Shown here piece by piece: positions 1 to 7,527 of a stretch of 64,000 nucleotides of DNA. The notes under the pieces were generated by a model that did no database searches, had not been told where the DNA came from, and worked only from the letters and a program-made list of their open reading frames with translations. The translations under genes and the position numbers were made by a program. Position 1 is the first letter of the stretch; each line of letters opens with the position of its first letter. The DNA comes from an uncultured Muribaculaceae bacterium (lineage in GTDB: Bacteria > Bacteroidota > Bacteroidia > Bacteroidales > Muribaculaceae). The stretch spans positions 1-64,000 of the forward strand of contig CAJTRT010000007.1 in the NCBI GenBank assembly GCA_910579105.1, read 5' to 3'.

Positions 1-479
1 TTTACCAGTCCAGACCTGCGATAGTGACTCAGATACTTGTCTACGTATGCATTATATTGCTCAGTGTTGGCAAGTATATTGTCAATCAACTTGACAACAT
101 ACCGTTCAACATTAGACAAAACTGCATATAAATCATCTTCCCAAAGGCAGTGGTGAGAGTTTCCATTGTCCTTGTCGCAGATGGCATGATGGTCGTATTC
201 ATCTCCGGTAAGATAAAGATAGAGGCAGTCATTGTAGGTGGCGGTAGTAAGCCTGTACCATTCCAAGCGCTTGCCCTTGACCTCAAACCAAAGGCTTCTT
301 CTTTCGTCATCACCCATTGGCGCCAACCGGTTCATCGCTTCATGTATTCTGCGGATTACATCTGCGCACCTGTCTGAAACGACAGTTATATCAAGACCGC
401 GACTTCGGGGAAGCCGGTGTATCTCGGACACGGTTAAAGCATTTTCTCTATATAATTTCTTTTGTTCGTTAAAATTCAT
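1..479 (-). CDS. Hypothetical protein, 3' end beyond window
   Basis: An uninterrupted reverse-strand frame runs from an ATG at 477-479 off the left edge, giving at least 159 residues that start MNFNEQKKLYRENALTVSEI. The protein is soluble-looking, with many charged and aromatic residues and no signal peptide or membrane segment. It contains a run of His, Asp and Cys residues around 100-120 (DEYDHHAICDKDN). I do not recognise the family. It is more A+T-rich than the genes right of 3.5 kb and lies beside a toxin-antitoxin operon and a pseudogene, so it probably belongs to an accessory or mobile segment. The lack of internal stops over 479 bases and ordinary amino-acid composition support coding. 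The function is unknown. Confidence 0.7.
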   Translation of the reverse strand, partial: MNFNEQKKLYRENALTVSEIHRLPRSRGLDITVVSDRCADVIRRIHEAMNRLAPMGDDERRSLWFEVKGKRLEWYRLTTATYNDCLYLYLTGDEYDHHAICDKDNGNSHHCLWEDDLYAVLSNVERYVVKLIDNILANTEQYNAYVDKYLSHYRRSGLV

Positions 480-556
480 TTTGGATCGATATTATGATTG
501 TTTGAATCTGTGTCCTCGGCTAATCGCAATGGAGAAGGTAAAATCGGTTCGGACAC

Positions 557-604
557 AAAAAAACGACTGTCGAGAAGTTTGGCATGGACTTTCCGACAGT
601 CGTT
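557..604 (-). terminator. Hairpin plus T-run, reverse strand
   Basis: The arms AACGACTGTCG (562-572) and CGACAGTCGTT (594-604) pair perfectly. On the reverse strand the stem is followed by seven T residues (557-563). No reverse-strand gene is visible immediately to the right, so it may be a relic of a deleted gene or may end a small RNA. Confidence 0.45.
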
Positions 605-895
605 ATATCTTAGCAAGCCTGTATATGGAGGCTAACTTATGTCAGTTGGATTACTGAAACAAAACGGTCGGACAGTTATGCAATATGATGTGCTTGTTGT
701 TGACAGCATCTGTACATACGCCAAGCGTTCAAAGCGTTTGAAGCTCTGAATGCCATTATTGATGAGTATGTTACAATGCTGTCTTGCCATTTGTTTCATT
801 TTCGTGGCCGTAAAATTAATACTTTTTCACAATTCAACAAAATAAATTTTTCAAAAAGTTATGAAGTACAACATAATAGACTTTTTTTTTACCGT

Positions 896-948
896 TGATA
901 GTTAGAGCTATCATGATAAAATCATAAAAAAGTATGATTTGTCATACT
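896..948. promoter_or_regulatory. Cluster of palindromes upstream of hipB, candidate operators
   Basis: Three inverted repeats lie in 53 bases just upstream of the hipB promoter. They are TGATAG/CTATCA at 896-901/908-913, ATGAT/ATCAT at 913-917/921-925, and AGTATGA/TCATACT at 931-937/942-948. The third ends six bases before the -33 element. HipB-type repressors bind palindromes upstream of their own operons, so these are candidate autoregulatory operators. The binding itself is inferred. Confidence 0.5.
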
Positions 949-953
949 TTTTC

Positions 954-984
954 TTGGCGGTATCATAAATTCTTGCTATTTTTG
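954..984 (+). promoter_or_regulatory. Promoter of hipBST
   Basis: A TTG at 954-956 is separated by 20 bases from TATTTTTG (977-984), which fits the Bacteroidetes -7 consensus TAnnTTTG. Predicted transcription starts near 990, about 20 bases before the hipB ATG at 1009. Confidence 0.65.
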
Positions 985-1008
985 CACAAAAGTTTATTAT
1001 GTCAGACC

Positions 1009-1209
1009 ATGGAACTGAAAGATATAATGAAACAACGCCGGGAAACACTATCCCTCACCCAACAGGATCTTGCTGAAATGGCACAGGTCGGACTTGCGAC
1101 AATCAAGGATATTGAGCGTGGCAAGGGTAATCCGGCACTCAGTACTGTCAAGAAAATTCTTGACGTTCTTGGCATTGAAATTGAATACCGCATAAGGCAG
1201 ACAGTATGA
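1009..1209 (+). CDS. hipB: HipB-like helix-turn-helix antitoxin
   Basis: A 66-residue DNA-binding protein of the XRE/Cro family. Nearly the whole length is the five-helix HTH: residues MELKDIMKQRRETLSLTQQD, then the recognition region AQVGLATIKDIERGKGNPAL and the closing helix STVKKILDVLGIEIEYR. An upstream in-frame ATG at 934 would add 25 residues, but it lies upstream of the promoter's -33/-7 elements. The ATG at 1009 therefore fits the promoter and the family. The stop overlaps the next start (ATGA at 1206-1209). In HipBST systems HipB represses the operon and can complex with the toxin. It lacks any C-terminal extension beyond the HTH. Confidence 0.88.
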   Translation: MELKDIMKQRRETLSLTQQDLAEMAQVGLATIKDIERGKGNPALSTVKKILDVLGIEIEYRIRQTV

Positions 1210-1541
1210 GACAAGTCGCAGTGTACTTCAATGATACGAAAGCCGGAATGCTGACCGAGCAGAATCCCGGAACAGGATATTCCTTTCAATATACAGAGGA
1301 ATACCTAAATGCTGATATGCCACCGATTTCGGCAACATTACCCAAACAAGCTGCCACATATAATTCTGAGCATCTTTTCCCATTCTTCTCAAACATGCTT
1401 CCGGAAGGAGCCAATCGTCGGGTCATCTGCCGCAGTCTTAGAATAGATGAGAATGATTTTTTCGGAATGCTCGAGGCGATGGCCGACAAGGATTTTATAG
1501 GAGCTGTAAACATCAAGAGGATTAACAATGATAGAGATTAG
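1206..1541 (+). CDS. hipS: HipS: HipA N-terminal-subdomain antitoxin
   Basis: A 111-residue protein equivalent to the N-terminal subdomain 1 of HipA (the couple_hipA domain), encoded as a separate gene. Typical motifs are VYFNDTKAGML near the start, then PPISATLP and FPFFSNMLPEGANRR around residues 40-72. In classical hipBA loci this domain is fused to the kinase. In the HipBST type described in E. coli the separate small protein is the antitoxin that neutralises the kinase HipT. Gene order here (B, S, T) and the length match that arrangement. The start overlaps hipB by four bases and the 3' end overlaps hipT by 14, which implies translational coupling. Confidence 0.87.
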   Translation: MRQVAVYFNDTKAGMLTEQNPGTGYSFQYTEEYLNADMPPISATLPKQAATYNSEHLFPFFSNMLPEGANRRVICRSLRIDENDFFGMLEAMADKDFIGAVNIKRINNDRD

Positions 1542-2532
1542 AAATTGTCCATCTTCCCTTCAGGTAGGATTCGCAACATACAGTCCGAAAGCCGCAAAAA
1601 GCCTATTTGGTGTGGCTAAGGTAAATCCGGTACTCGGTTTTGACATCGATGAGTTCCGCGATGTAGATGAGATTGCGGATGCCATGCACCGTATATCTGT
1701 ATCGGGTGTGCAGGAAAAATTTCCTGCTGTTATAAATCTAGGTGAAATCAGCATTTCCGGAGATAATGAACGCTCTACGCATATACTGAAACCGGCACCG
1801 TGGGACAAGACGCTTCGTGACCGCAAACAGATTCCCGCCAATGAACACTTGACCATGCAGATTGCATCGCAGGTCTACGGCATACAGACTGCGGCAAACG
1901 GATTGTGCTTTACCGCTAAAGGTCAGCCGGTATATATCACTCGTCGCTTCGACATTATGCCCGATGGCACAAAACTGCCGATGGAAGATTTTGCGTCAGT
2001 GATAGGCAAGAATGAACAGACTTCCGGTCTGCAATTCAAATATAACGGCTGCTATGAGGATATCGCCAAAGCTATCAGAGCGAATGTTGCCGCATGGATG
2101 GTTGACATGGAACGGTTCTTTGAACTTGTAGTATTCAACTATATTTATGCCAACGGCGATGCTCATCTTAAAAACTTCTCCCTTCTTCTTAGTGGTCAGG
2201 ATTATCGCTTGGCTCCGGCATACGATCTTCTTAACACCAGCCTTCATGTAAACGGCGATGATCTCGGTCTTGACGGAGGTCTGTCGCCCGACATCGAAAA
2301 GAGCGATGTGATGGAACGGACAGGGCATCCATACCGCCTCGATTTTGAGCGATTCGGCGATAGGATTGGATTGGTAAGGAAACGCATCGATAAGATTCTT
2401 GACAAATACATCGTATTGCCTGATGAAGCGAAACATCTCGTTGACCAAAGTTTCCTCTCCGATAAGATGAAACGCAATTATATCCGTATCGTCAACGAGC
2501 GGATAAGCCGATTCAACAGAAAATCAGAATAA
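1528..2532 (+). CDS. hipT: HipT: HipA-family serine/threonine kinase toxin
   Basis: A 334-residue HipA-like kinase lacking the N-terminal subdomain, which is supplied by hipS. The Gly-rich loop reads HRISVSGVQEKF with serines at 57 and 59, the two loop serines known as autophosphorylation sites in E. coli HipT. Lys88 (HILKP) fits the ATP-anchoring lysine. Asp211 in YANGDAHLKNFS is the catalytic aspartate, and Asp233 in LAPAYDLL fits the metal-binding aspartate. All active-site residues are intact, so the toxin should be functional. Characterised HipT phosphorylates tryptophanyl-tRNA synthetase and HipA phosphorylates glutamyl-tRNA synthetase. The target here cannot be told from sequence. Last gene of the hipBST operon. 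Confidence 0.9.
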   Translation: MIEIRNCPSSLQVGFATYSPKAAKSLFGVAKVNPVLGFDIDEFRDVDEIADAMHRISVSGVQEKFPAVINLGEISISGDNERSTHILKPAPWDKTLRDRKQIPANEHLTMQIASQVYGIQTAANGLCFTAKGQPVYITRRFDIMPDGTKLPMEDFASVIGKNEQTSGLQFKYNGCYEDIAKAIRANVAAWMVDMERFFELVVFNYIYANGDAHLKNFSLLLSGQDYRLAPAYDLLNTSLHVNGDDLGLDGGLSPDIEKSDVMERTGHPYRLDFERFGDRIGLVRKRIDKILDKYIVLPDEAKHLVDQSFLSDKMKRNYIRIVNERISRFNRKSE

Positions 2533-2553
2533 CACCACTCACTCCGAAGTATC

Positions 2554-2919
2554 ATGAAACTAATCAACAATTTGCGACGCTTTGGAGAAAACATTTCTCG
2601 GTGGTTCTCATATTTTCCTGTCCTATGCAAGGTTTACGATTTTGATTACTCCAGTATCCTATCCGTAGAGCGTCATCAGATAAAGAGAGTGCGCGACAGT
2701 ATCAGCCATTACAGAAATCACCTGAATTAGGAGCAAGACGTTGCATCGATGAATCTTGCTCTCAAATTTCTTGACATAATAGAAGAAAATGGGGAGGCAA
2801 AGATGATTGGAGATGAACCATTTGAAACAGATGAGAATGAAAAGCCACAGGCCGGGAAGGCCGAGCGCACAAGGCAGAATGATAGAGACCGGCACGAGAA
2901 AAACATCTATCCGAAATAA
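2554..2919 (+). pseudogene. Amber-interrupted hypothetical gene
   Basis: The frame from ATG 2554 reads MKLINNLRRFGENISRWFSY and onwards for 58 codons, meets TAG at 2728-2730, then continues open for 62 codons to TAA at 2917-2919. The part after the stop (EQDVASMNLALKFLDIIEEN and a charged tail) has the same hydrophilic, helical character. The two halves look like one protein of about 121 residues broken by a single nonsense change, or a longer gene also truncated at the 3' end. The type resembles small hypothetical proteins of Bacteroidetes phages and mobile elements, but I cannot name a family. The context beside hipBST and a decayed repeat element fits an eroding mobile segment. Confidence 0.5.
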
Positions 2920-3457
2920 CGTATACACGGTAGAGACCACCGCTTTCTCCTTTCTTCTGGAAACTACCGATGATATCATTCCTATTAGTGCCGGAAAAAC
3001 AACTTCCGAAACATCCAGCCTATTTCCCCTGAGCGAAATTAATTCTGCCTCTGCCCGACCATATATCCTTCACATCTTGCAACTTGTTGGCGATCTATTT
3101 AATCAACTCGAATAGGTTATTCTCGGAACATCCCGGGTGTTTTCCAGCTGATAATGGCACTTTTCAATACTTCTACTCCACGCCACTGACAAATATTCGC
3201 TAATTTCGCGTTATGGACATCTCTCCTTATCCCAATGAATCAAGAGTCATAACCGACTGGCAACAAAGTGCCGATTGAATTTCGAAACCGCGACGCGGCC
3301 GTTCAGTGAGTTGTAGGTAACCGTTCACAATTATTCCATACCAGCAACTCTGATCACTTCATGCCAACGGCAAATGCTTCTCAGGGTAAAATAAAATAAT
3401 TTCGACCAGCTACTTATAAGAATCCCTTATTTATGATTATTTTAATGCCATACTGAC
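2920..3457. other. Non-coding gap with decayed sequence
   Basis: No supportable gene. A TAATTTCG (3201-3208) promoter-like -7 box is followed four bases later by an ATG (3213) opening only 21 codons (MDISPYPNESRVITDWQQSA), probably the head of a deleted gene. The right part carries the degenerate inverted-repeat element at 3313-3417. Confidence 0.5.
3313..3417. repeat. Degenerate copy of inverted-repeat (MITE-like) element
   Basis: The left end (3313-3340, GTAGGTAACCGTTCACAATT onwards) and right end (3392-3417, finishing TTCGACCAGCTACTTAT) match the ends of the better-preserved element at 7328-7514 with substitutions. The interior is shorter and unrelated. It has no coding capacity. The right end abuts the YccF gene and may supply part of its leader. 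Confidence 0.5.
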
Positions 3458-3826
3458 ATGAACATATTTTTGAACATTATATGGGTGGTGTTCGGCGGAC
3501 TGATGATCGCCATCGAGTACGCGCTTTCGAGCGTGCTCATGATGCTGACGATTATCGGTATCCCGTTCGGATTGCAGACCCTTAAACTGGCTGCGGTGGC
3601 CCTGTGGCCGTTCGGCACAAATGTGAACAGCGACGGGTGGCCTTCGGGGTGCCTCGCGGGGATTATGAACGTGATATGGTGGTTCGTGGGGGGAATCCCG
3701 ATAGCTGTCACGCACCTGCTGTGGGGATTACTGTTCTGCCTGACCATAATCGGCATACCTTTCGGGGTGCAGCACTTCAAACTTACGCGCCTCGCACTGT
3801 TCCCCTTCGGTAAGACTGTCGGATAA
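3458..3826 (+). CDS. yccF: YccF family inner-membrane protein
   Basis: A 122-residue integral membrane protein made of two similar halves. Each half carries a hydrophobic helix pair and the family signature LTIIGIPFG (residues about 34-42 and 94-102), followed by LQTLKLA or VQHFKLT and WPFG or FPFG. This duplicated pattern is typical of the YccF domain family, whose molecular role is not established. It stands alone, convergent with the flippase gene on the other strand. Confidence 0.88.
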   Translation: MNIFLNIIWVVFGGLMIAIEYALSSVLMMLTIIGIPFGLQTLKLAAVALWPFGTNVNSDGWPSGCLAGIMNVIWWFVGGIPIAVTHLLWGLLFCLTIIGIPFGVQHFKLTRLALFPFGKTVG

Positions 3827-3910
3827 CAAAGTCGGTCTCGCCTGACCAGTCCGACCATAAATCAAAAGCAGGTTCCGAAGAAGATAAATCCGCGATAGAT
3901 GAGGCGCGGT

Positions 3911-5428
3911 TCAGCGTCGGCGCAACTGTGCGAAAACCTCGCGCTGGATAGCGGAACCGAGGAGGCTGTTGGCTGCGACATAAAGGATTACAGCCGTAGC
4001 TCCTTGTGTTGCAAGCAGAACCCAGGGGTTGGAAATCCAGGCACGTTCTACCCAGGCAATTCCCATTATCCCTATGGTGAGCGCCAGGTACGGGAGCGAA
4101 TCGGCGAGGAACGCCCTGACGCGGCGTCCCGTGAGCGGCGCGGTCTTTGCCGCCATAACGGCCCAGCTCAGAGCCGACGCGGCAATCTGGCCGTAAAGCA
4201 TCAACCGTATGCCCCATACCGGGTCGCCTGGACGCGTGTCGGCGATATACGGCAGAGAGAGAGCCAGCAGGACGAACGCGGCACCGTCGCGGATGGTTTC
4301 CATCGCCATTACGAGCCTCGTGCGGGCTACCGCCACAGCGTAGTTGTTATAGAGCGAGCTTAACACGGTAAAGACTCCGCGCGCGAGCAGCAGCTGGAAC
4401 AGCGCTATCGCAGCGTCCCATTTCTCGCCGAAAAGACAATGGAAAATCGGCTCGGCCAAAAGCGCCAGGAAACCCATCGCCGGAAAAAGCAGGTAGGAGG
4501 TGAAGCGGTTCATCTTCGCACTGACGCGGCGGAAGCGTTCCGGGTCGTCCTGCACTTCCGACAGCGCGGGAAGAAACGAGGAGGTCAGCACCTGCGAAAT
4601 CGACGTTATCCCCATCTTGCTCCACTTGTCGGCCTGGGAATAGTAGCCGAGAGGGGCGAGACCCGCCCTGTTCCCTATGAAAAACGAATAGATGTTCTGG
4701 AAAAGGGTATTGAGGAACGATGTACCCATCATCCCCCACCCCACCTTGAAAAACGAGCGGAGCGAGGCCGTCGAGAACCGCGCCAACGGGCGCCAGCCCG
4801 ACGTAAGCCATAGCACGAGCGACTTAACCCCGTTCAGGGTAATCGTCTGCCACACTATGGCCCAGGCCCCGAACCCGCCAATGGCGAGGGAAATGCCAAC
4901 GACGGCTCCGGCGAACAACCCGACGGAGTTCGACACAGCCACCATCCTGACATCCATACGCTTCATCAGGCGGTTGGTCTGCACTATGGCCGAAGCGTTG
5001 AGGATGAACGAAATGAACATCACGCGGCTCATAGGGATGAGCCGCCTGTCGCCCTGGAAGCAGTCGGCAATCAGCGGCGCGGCGAAAAACAGTATGACGT
5101 ATACAACGCACGCCACCAGCATATTGAACCACAGCACAGTGCTGTAATCCAGCCGGGTGGGCCGTTTGCGCTGGATCAGGGCGTAGGAGAATCCGCTGTC
5201 TACAAACAGCGATGCGAAAGCCTGGAAAACAAGCATCGCGCCGACAAGGCCGAAGTCTTCCTGACTCAGCAACCTGGCGAGAACCACGCCAGTTACGGCG
5301 TACAGCACCTGTGACGACACGCGGTCGACAAGGTTCCATTTGACCGAGCGCGCCGTCAGCGTTTTGAGTTCCGGACTCTTCGGCTGGTCCGGCTCGGGGG
5401 ATTCGCTATTCCTCGTCGTCAGGCTCAC
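3911..5428 (-). CDS. Lipopolysaccharide/polysaccharide flippase (MATE/Wzx-like)
   Basis: A 505-residue polytopic membrane protein of the polysaccharide-exporter (PST/WzxC) type. After a hydrophilic 30-residue N-terminus comes the signature KWNLVDRVSSQVLYAVTGVV, then LARLLSQEDFGLVGAMLVFQ and VDSGFSYALIQRK, as in WzxC-like flippases, and about 12-14 hydrophobic segments. It is expected to move lipid-linked glycans across the inner membrane. The start is a GTG at 5428 that overlaps the 3' end of the upstream DUF2807 gene by 23 bases. No in-frame ATG occurs for the next 60 codons, so translational coupling from the upstream gene is likely. The nearby nonulosonate and dTDP-sugar genes may feed the glycan it handles, but that link is inference. 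Confidence 0.85.
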   Translation of the reverse strand: MSLTTRNSESPEPDQPKSPELKTLTARSVKWNLVDRVSSQVLYAVTGVVLARLLSQEDFGLVGAMLVFQAFASLFVDSGFSYALIQRKRPTRLDYSTVLWFNMLVACVVYVILFFAAPLIADCFQGDRRLIPMSRVMFISFILNASAIVQTNRLMKRMDVRMVAVSNSVGLFAGAVVGISLAIGGFGAWAIVWQTITLNGVKSLVLWLTSGWRPLARFSTASLRSFFKVGWGMMGTSFLNTLFQNIYSFFIGNRAGLAPLGYYSQADKWSKMGITSISQVLTSSFLPALSEVQDDPERFRRVSAKMNRFTSYLLFPAMGFLALLAEPIFHCLFGEKWDAAIALFQLLLARGVFTVLSSLYNNYAVAVARTRLVMAMETIRDGAAFVLLALSLPYIADTRPGDPVWGIRLMLYGQIAASALSWAVMAAKTAPLTGRRVRAFLADSLPYLALTIGIMGIAWVERAWISNPWVLLATQGATAVILYVAANSLLGSAIQREVFAQLRRR

Positions 5429-6176
5429 CTTCCTCTCCGAGCGGTTTGCGGCTTATGTTGTCAAGGGGATACAGCTTCACCCCCATGGCATAGTTTTTGA
5501 GCTTCTTAGGCTCCCCCTTGTAATAGAGCTTGCCCGGGAACATACCTTTGATGATCAACGAATCGGTAGCCCACACCCCGGTAGTCCCGGAGCCGAAGAA
5601 GCGGCAGGTGGCGTTCTTGGCCTCCAGGCGGTCGGCCTGGATCGCGCCCACGCCGGTATTGACAAGCGACGCCTCGTCGCACCGGCCGGAGGCTACGAGG
5701 GTTCCGTTGCCGGTCTTGATCGAGCCGTCGAACTTCACGCAGTCGATATCGTTGACAATCAGGCGGCCATTGCCTATCACCGTGGCCTTGAAGTTGATCG
5801 TGGGCTTCACTGTGATCACTTTCACGACAGAGTCACCACTATTGGTCACCGAAGTGAGGAAGCGGGAATAGACGGTTATGTCAGGCAGCCCCCATACCAT
5901 CTCGTTCTCGGCATGGAACTGTTTCTCGACAGATAGTTTGCCTTTCTTGTTGTTCTCGAACAGGATCTGGTCGGCGATTTCGGCGGTTGTCTCAAACACG
6001 ATTGTACCGGCGGAATCCGGGTCGCACTTGTAGTTCACATTAAGCCCGTCGACCACCGACAGCTCTGTGAAATCGCCCACCGACAGCTCGTAGCGCGAGA
6101 GCAGCGGCTCTTCTGCCCCGGCGGCAATTGACACTGCCAGAAAGCAGAGATAAAACAGTATCTTGGAGAGTCTCAT
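5406..6176 (-). CDS. Secreted DUF2807 (head GIN domain) protein
   Basis: A 256-residue secreted protein. Start chosen at the ATG at 6176 because it gives a clear signal peptide (MRLSKILFYLCFLAVSIAAGA) just after dusB. Upstream in-frame starts would lie inside dusB. The body (residues about 35-230) has the repetitive beta pattern of DUF2807: alternating Ile/Val/Asn/Gly strands such as FKATVIGNGRLIVNDIDCVK, DGSIKTGNGTLVASGR and TGVGAIQADRLEA. The tail is acidic (GEEGEPDDEE). The family is common in Bacteroidetes envelopes and forms a beta-helix-like fold, but has no assigned reaction. It sits in an apparent dusB-DUF2807-flippase operon. Confidence 0.82.
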   Translation of the reverse strand: MRLSKILFYLCFLAVSIAAGAEEPLLSRYELSVGDFTELSVVDGLNVNYKCDPDSAGTIVFETTAEIADQILFENNKKGKLSVEKQFHAENEMVWGLPDITVYSRFLTSVTNSGDSVVKVITVKPTINFKATVIGNGRLIVNDIDCVKFDGSIKTGNGTLVASGRCDEASLVNTGVGAIQADRLEAKNATCRFFGSGTTGVWATDSLIIKGMFPGKLYYKGEPKKLKNYAMGVKLYPLDNISRKPLGEEGEPDDEE

Positions 6177-6181
6177 ATCAT

Positions 6182-7189
6182 TCAGTTTTGTGATTGTTCG
6201 AGATATGCCGGCAATATCCGATGCTCGACATCGTCGAGGATTTCCCACAGACGCTGGAGACTGTCGGCCCGCAGCATGGCCACGCGCGTGTCGCGGAAAT
6301 TCGGAATCCCCTTGAAGAGGGAACACACCGCGAGGTGGCGGCGTATATGCAGTATTCCGCGGTACTCGTCGATTCGGTCGACACTCTCGGAAATCTGCCG
6401 GCGCAGTATGGCGAACTTGTCGGCGATTGTGAGCGGCCTTTCAACCTTCCTGTATAGCAGTGTCTGCTTCATATCGCTGAACACCCAGGGATTGCCGATC
6501 GCGGCCCGGCCGACCATCACCCCGTCCACACCATAACGGTCAAAAGCCTCCACCAGCCGTTCGGGAGTGGTGATGTCGCCGTTGCCGATCACCGGAATCG
6601 ACAGGCGCGGGTTCTCTTTCACGCGGGCAATCGTTTCCCAGTCTGCCTCCCCGGTGTAGAGCTGCGAGCGCGTGCGCCCGTGCACGGTTATCGCCCTTAT
6701 GCCGCAGTCCTGGAGCCTTTCGGCAAGCTCGACTATGATTTTGGAATTGTGGTCCCATCCCAGGCGCGTCTTGACAGTTACCGGCAGTTTCACAGCCTTT
6801 ACCACCTCACGGGTGATTTCCAGCATCTTTGGTATGTCGCGCAACAGACCGGCTCCCGCTCCCTTTCCGGCGACCTTCTTTACCGGGCAGCCGAAATTAA
6901 GGTCTAAGATGTCAGGACCAGCCTCTTCCACAATCCTCGCCGCTTCGACCATCGGGCCCACCTCGCGTCCATAGATCTGGATGGCAGCCGGGCGTTCCGC
7001 CGAAGCGATGGACAACTTGCGCGTCGTAGCGGATATGTTGCGTATCAAAGCATCGGCCGACACAAATTCGGTGTACACCATATCGGCACCCAATTCTTTG
7101 CAGATCAGGCGGAACGACTGGTCGGTAACGTCCTCCATCGGAGCAAGCATCACCGGCCTTTCACCCAGGTCGATGTCAGCGATTCTCAT
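6182..7189 (-). CDS. dusB: tRNA-dihydrouridine synthase (DusB type)
   Basis: A 335-residue flavoprotein that reduces uridine to dihydrouridine in tRNA D-loops with FMN and NAD(P)H. Motifs are LAPMEDVTDQSFR (FMN site), QIYGREV, DLNFGCPVKKV with the catalytic Cys about residue 101, KTRLGWDHNS, TVHGRTRSQLYTGEADW, VIGNGDI and GVMVGRAAIGNPW. It has the usual length and domain layout: a TIM barrel and a C-terminal helical domain from about residue 240. Start ATG at 7189 is preferred to the TTG one codon upstream. The stop is six bases before the DUF2807 start, so the two are probably co-transcribed. Confidence 0.95.
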   Translation of the reverse strand: MRIADIDLGERPVMLAPMEDVTDQSFRLICKELGADMVYTEFVSADALIRNISATTRKLSIASAERPAAIQIYGREVGPMVEAARIVEEAGPDILDLNFGCPVKKVAGKGAGAGLLRDIPKMLEITREVVKAVKLPVTVKTRLGWDHNSKIIVELAERLQDCGIRAITVHGRTRSQLYTGEADWETIARVKENPRLSIPVIGNGDITTPERLVEAFDRYGVDGVMVGRAAIGNPWVFSDMKQTLLYRKVERPLTIADKFAILRRQISESVDRIDEYRGILHIRRHLAVCSLFKGIPNFRDTRVAMLRADSLQRLWEILDDVEHRILPAYLEQSQN

Positions 7190-7527
7190 CAAGCGTGAAA
7201 TTTTATAACCGCTAAGTTACAACATTTTTCCCAACCAAGAAAACAGCGCCGCTGTTTTGCCCCAAAACTCCAACAATGGCGACACGTATATGAATGGCGC
7301 CCCGCCTTTGCCGGAAGGACGCCACTCATAAGTAACTGTTCAAAATTATTTTATACTAACGGGTCTGATGATTTCAATGTCTCTCCGGCAAAATTTCCGA
7401 ATCTTTTCCTCTCTTCATCAGTCGTGTAGCTCGCTACACTCCTTCTTCATCGAGAAAAATCTCCTGGAAATTTTTCTCGGATAAACATTAAAATAATTTC
7501 GACCAGTTACTTATCAGTCCGACGCGG
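7190..7527. other. Intergenic gap holding the inverted-repeat element
   Basis: Between dusB and obg. The dusB side has a weak -7-like TAACTTAG (reverse, 7212-7219). Bases 7328-7514 are the MITE-like element described separately. No gene is seen. Confidence 0.5.
7328..7514. repeat. MITE-like element with 26-bp terminal inverted repeats
   Basis: The ends at 7328-7353 (starting ATAAGTAACTGTTC) and 7489-7514 (ending GACCAGTTACTTAT) are near-perfect inverted repeats of 26 bp enclosing 135 bp without an open frame. The interior has a small hairpin GTGTAG-CTCG-CTACAC near 7430. No target duplication is obvious. A decayed relative lies at 3313-3417. The shape fits a non-autonomous transposable element. 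No matching transposase is in the window. Confidence 0.6.

Larger units (their letters stand above)
480..1008. other. Non-coding gap left of hipB, with decayed sequence
   Basis: No convincing gene is present. A hairpin with 11-base arms lies at 562-572/594-604. The A-run at 557-563 gives it the form of an intrinsic terminator for reverse-strand transcription. A short open stretch near 690-890 has no start codon and looks degenerate. The last 110 bases hold the hipB promoter and palindromes listed separately. Confidence 0.55.

Noticed and set aside
238..657. 139-codon forward frame opposite the left-edge gene
   Set aside because: It lies largely antisense to the better-supported reverse gene and has an implausible composition with many Ser, Arg and Cys.
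640..750. 37-codon forward frame
   Set aside because: It is too short, with no promoter or homology, and sits in a degenerate stretch.
2807..3115. 102-codon forward frame after the amber pseudogene
   Set aside because: It overlaps the pseudogene in another frame, has no upstream signals and its sequence matches nothing I know. It is more likely chance openness in decayed DNA.
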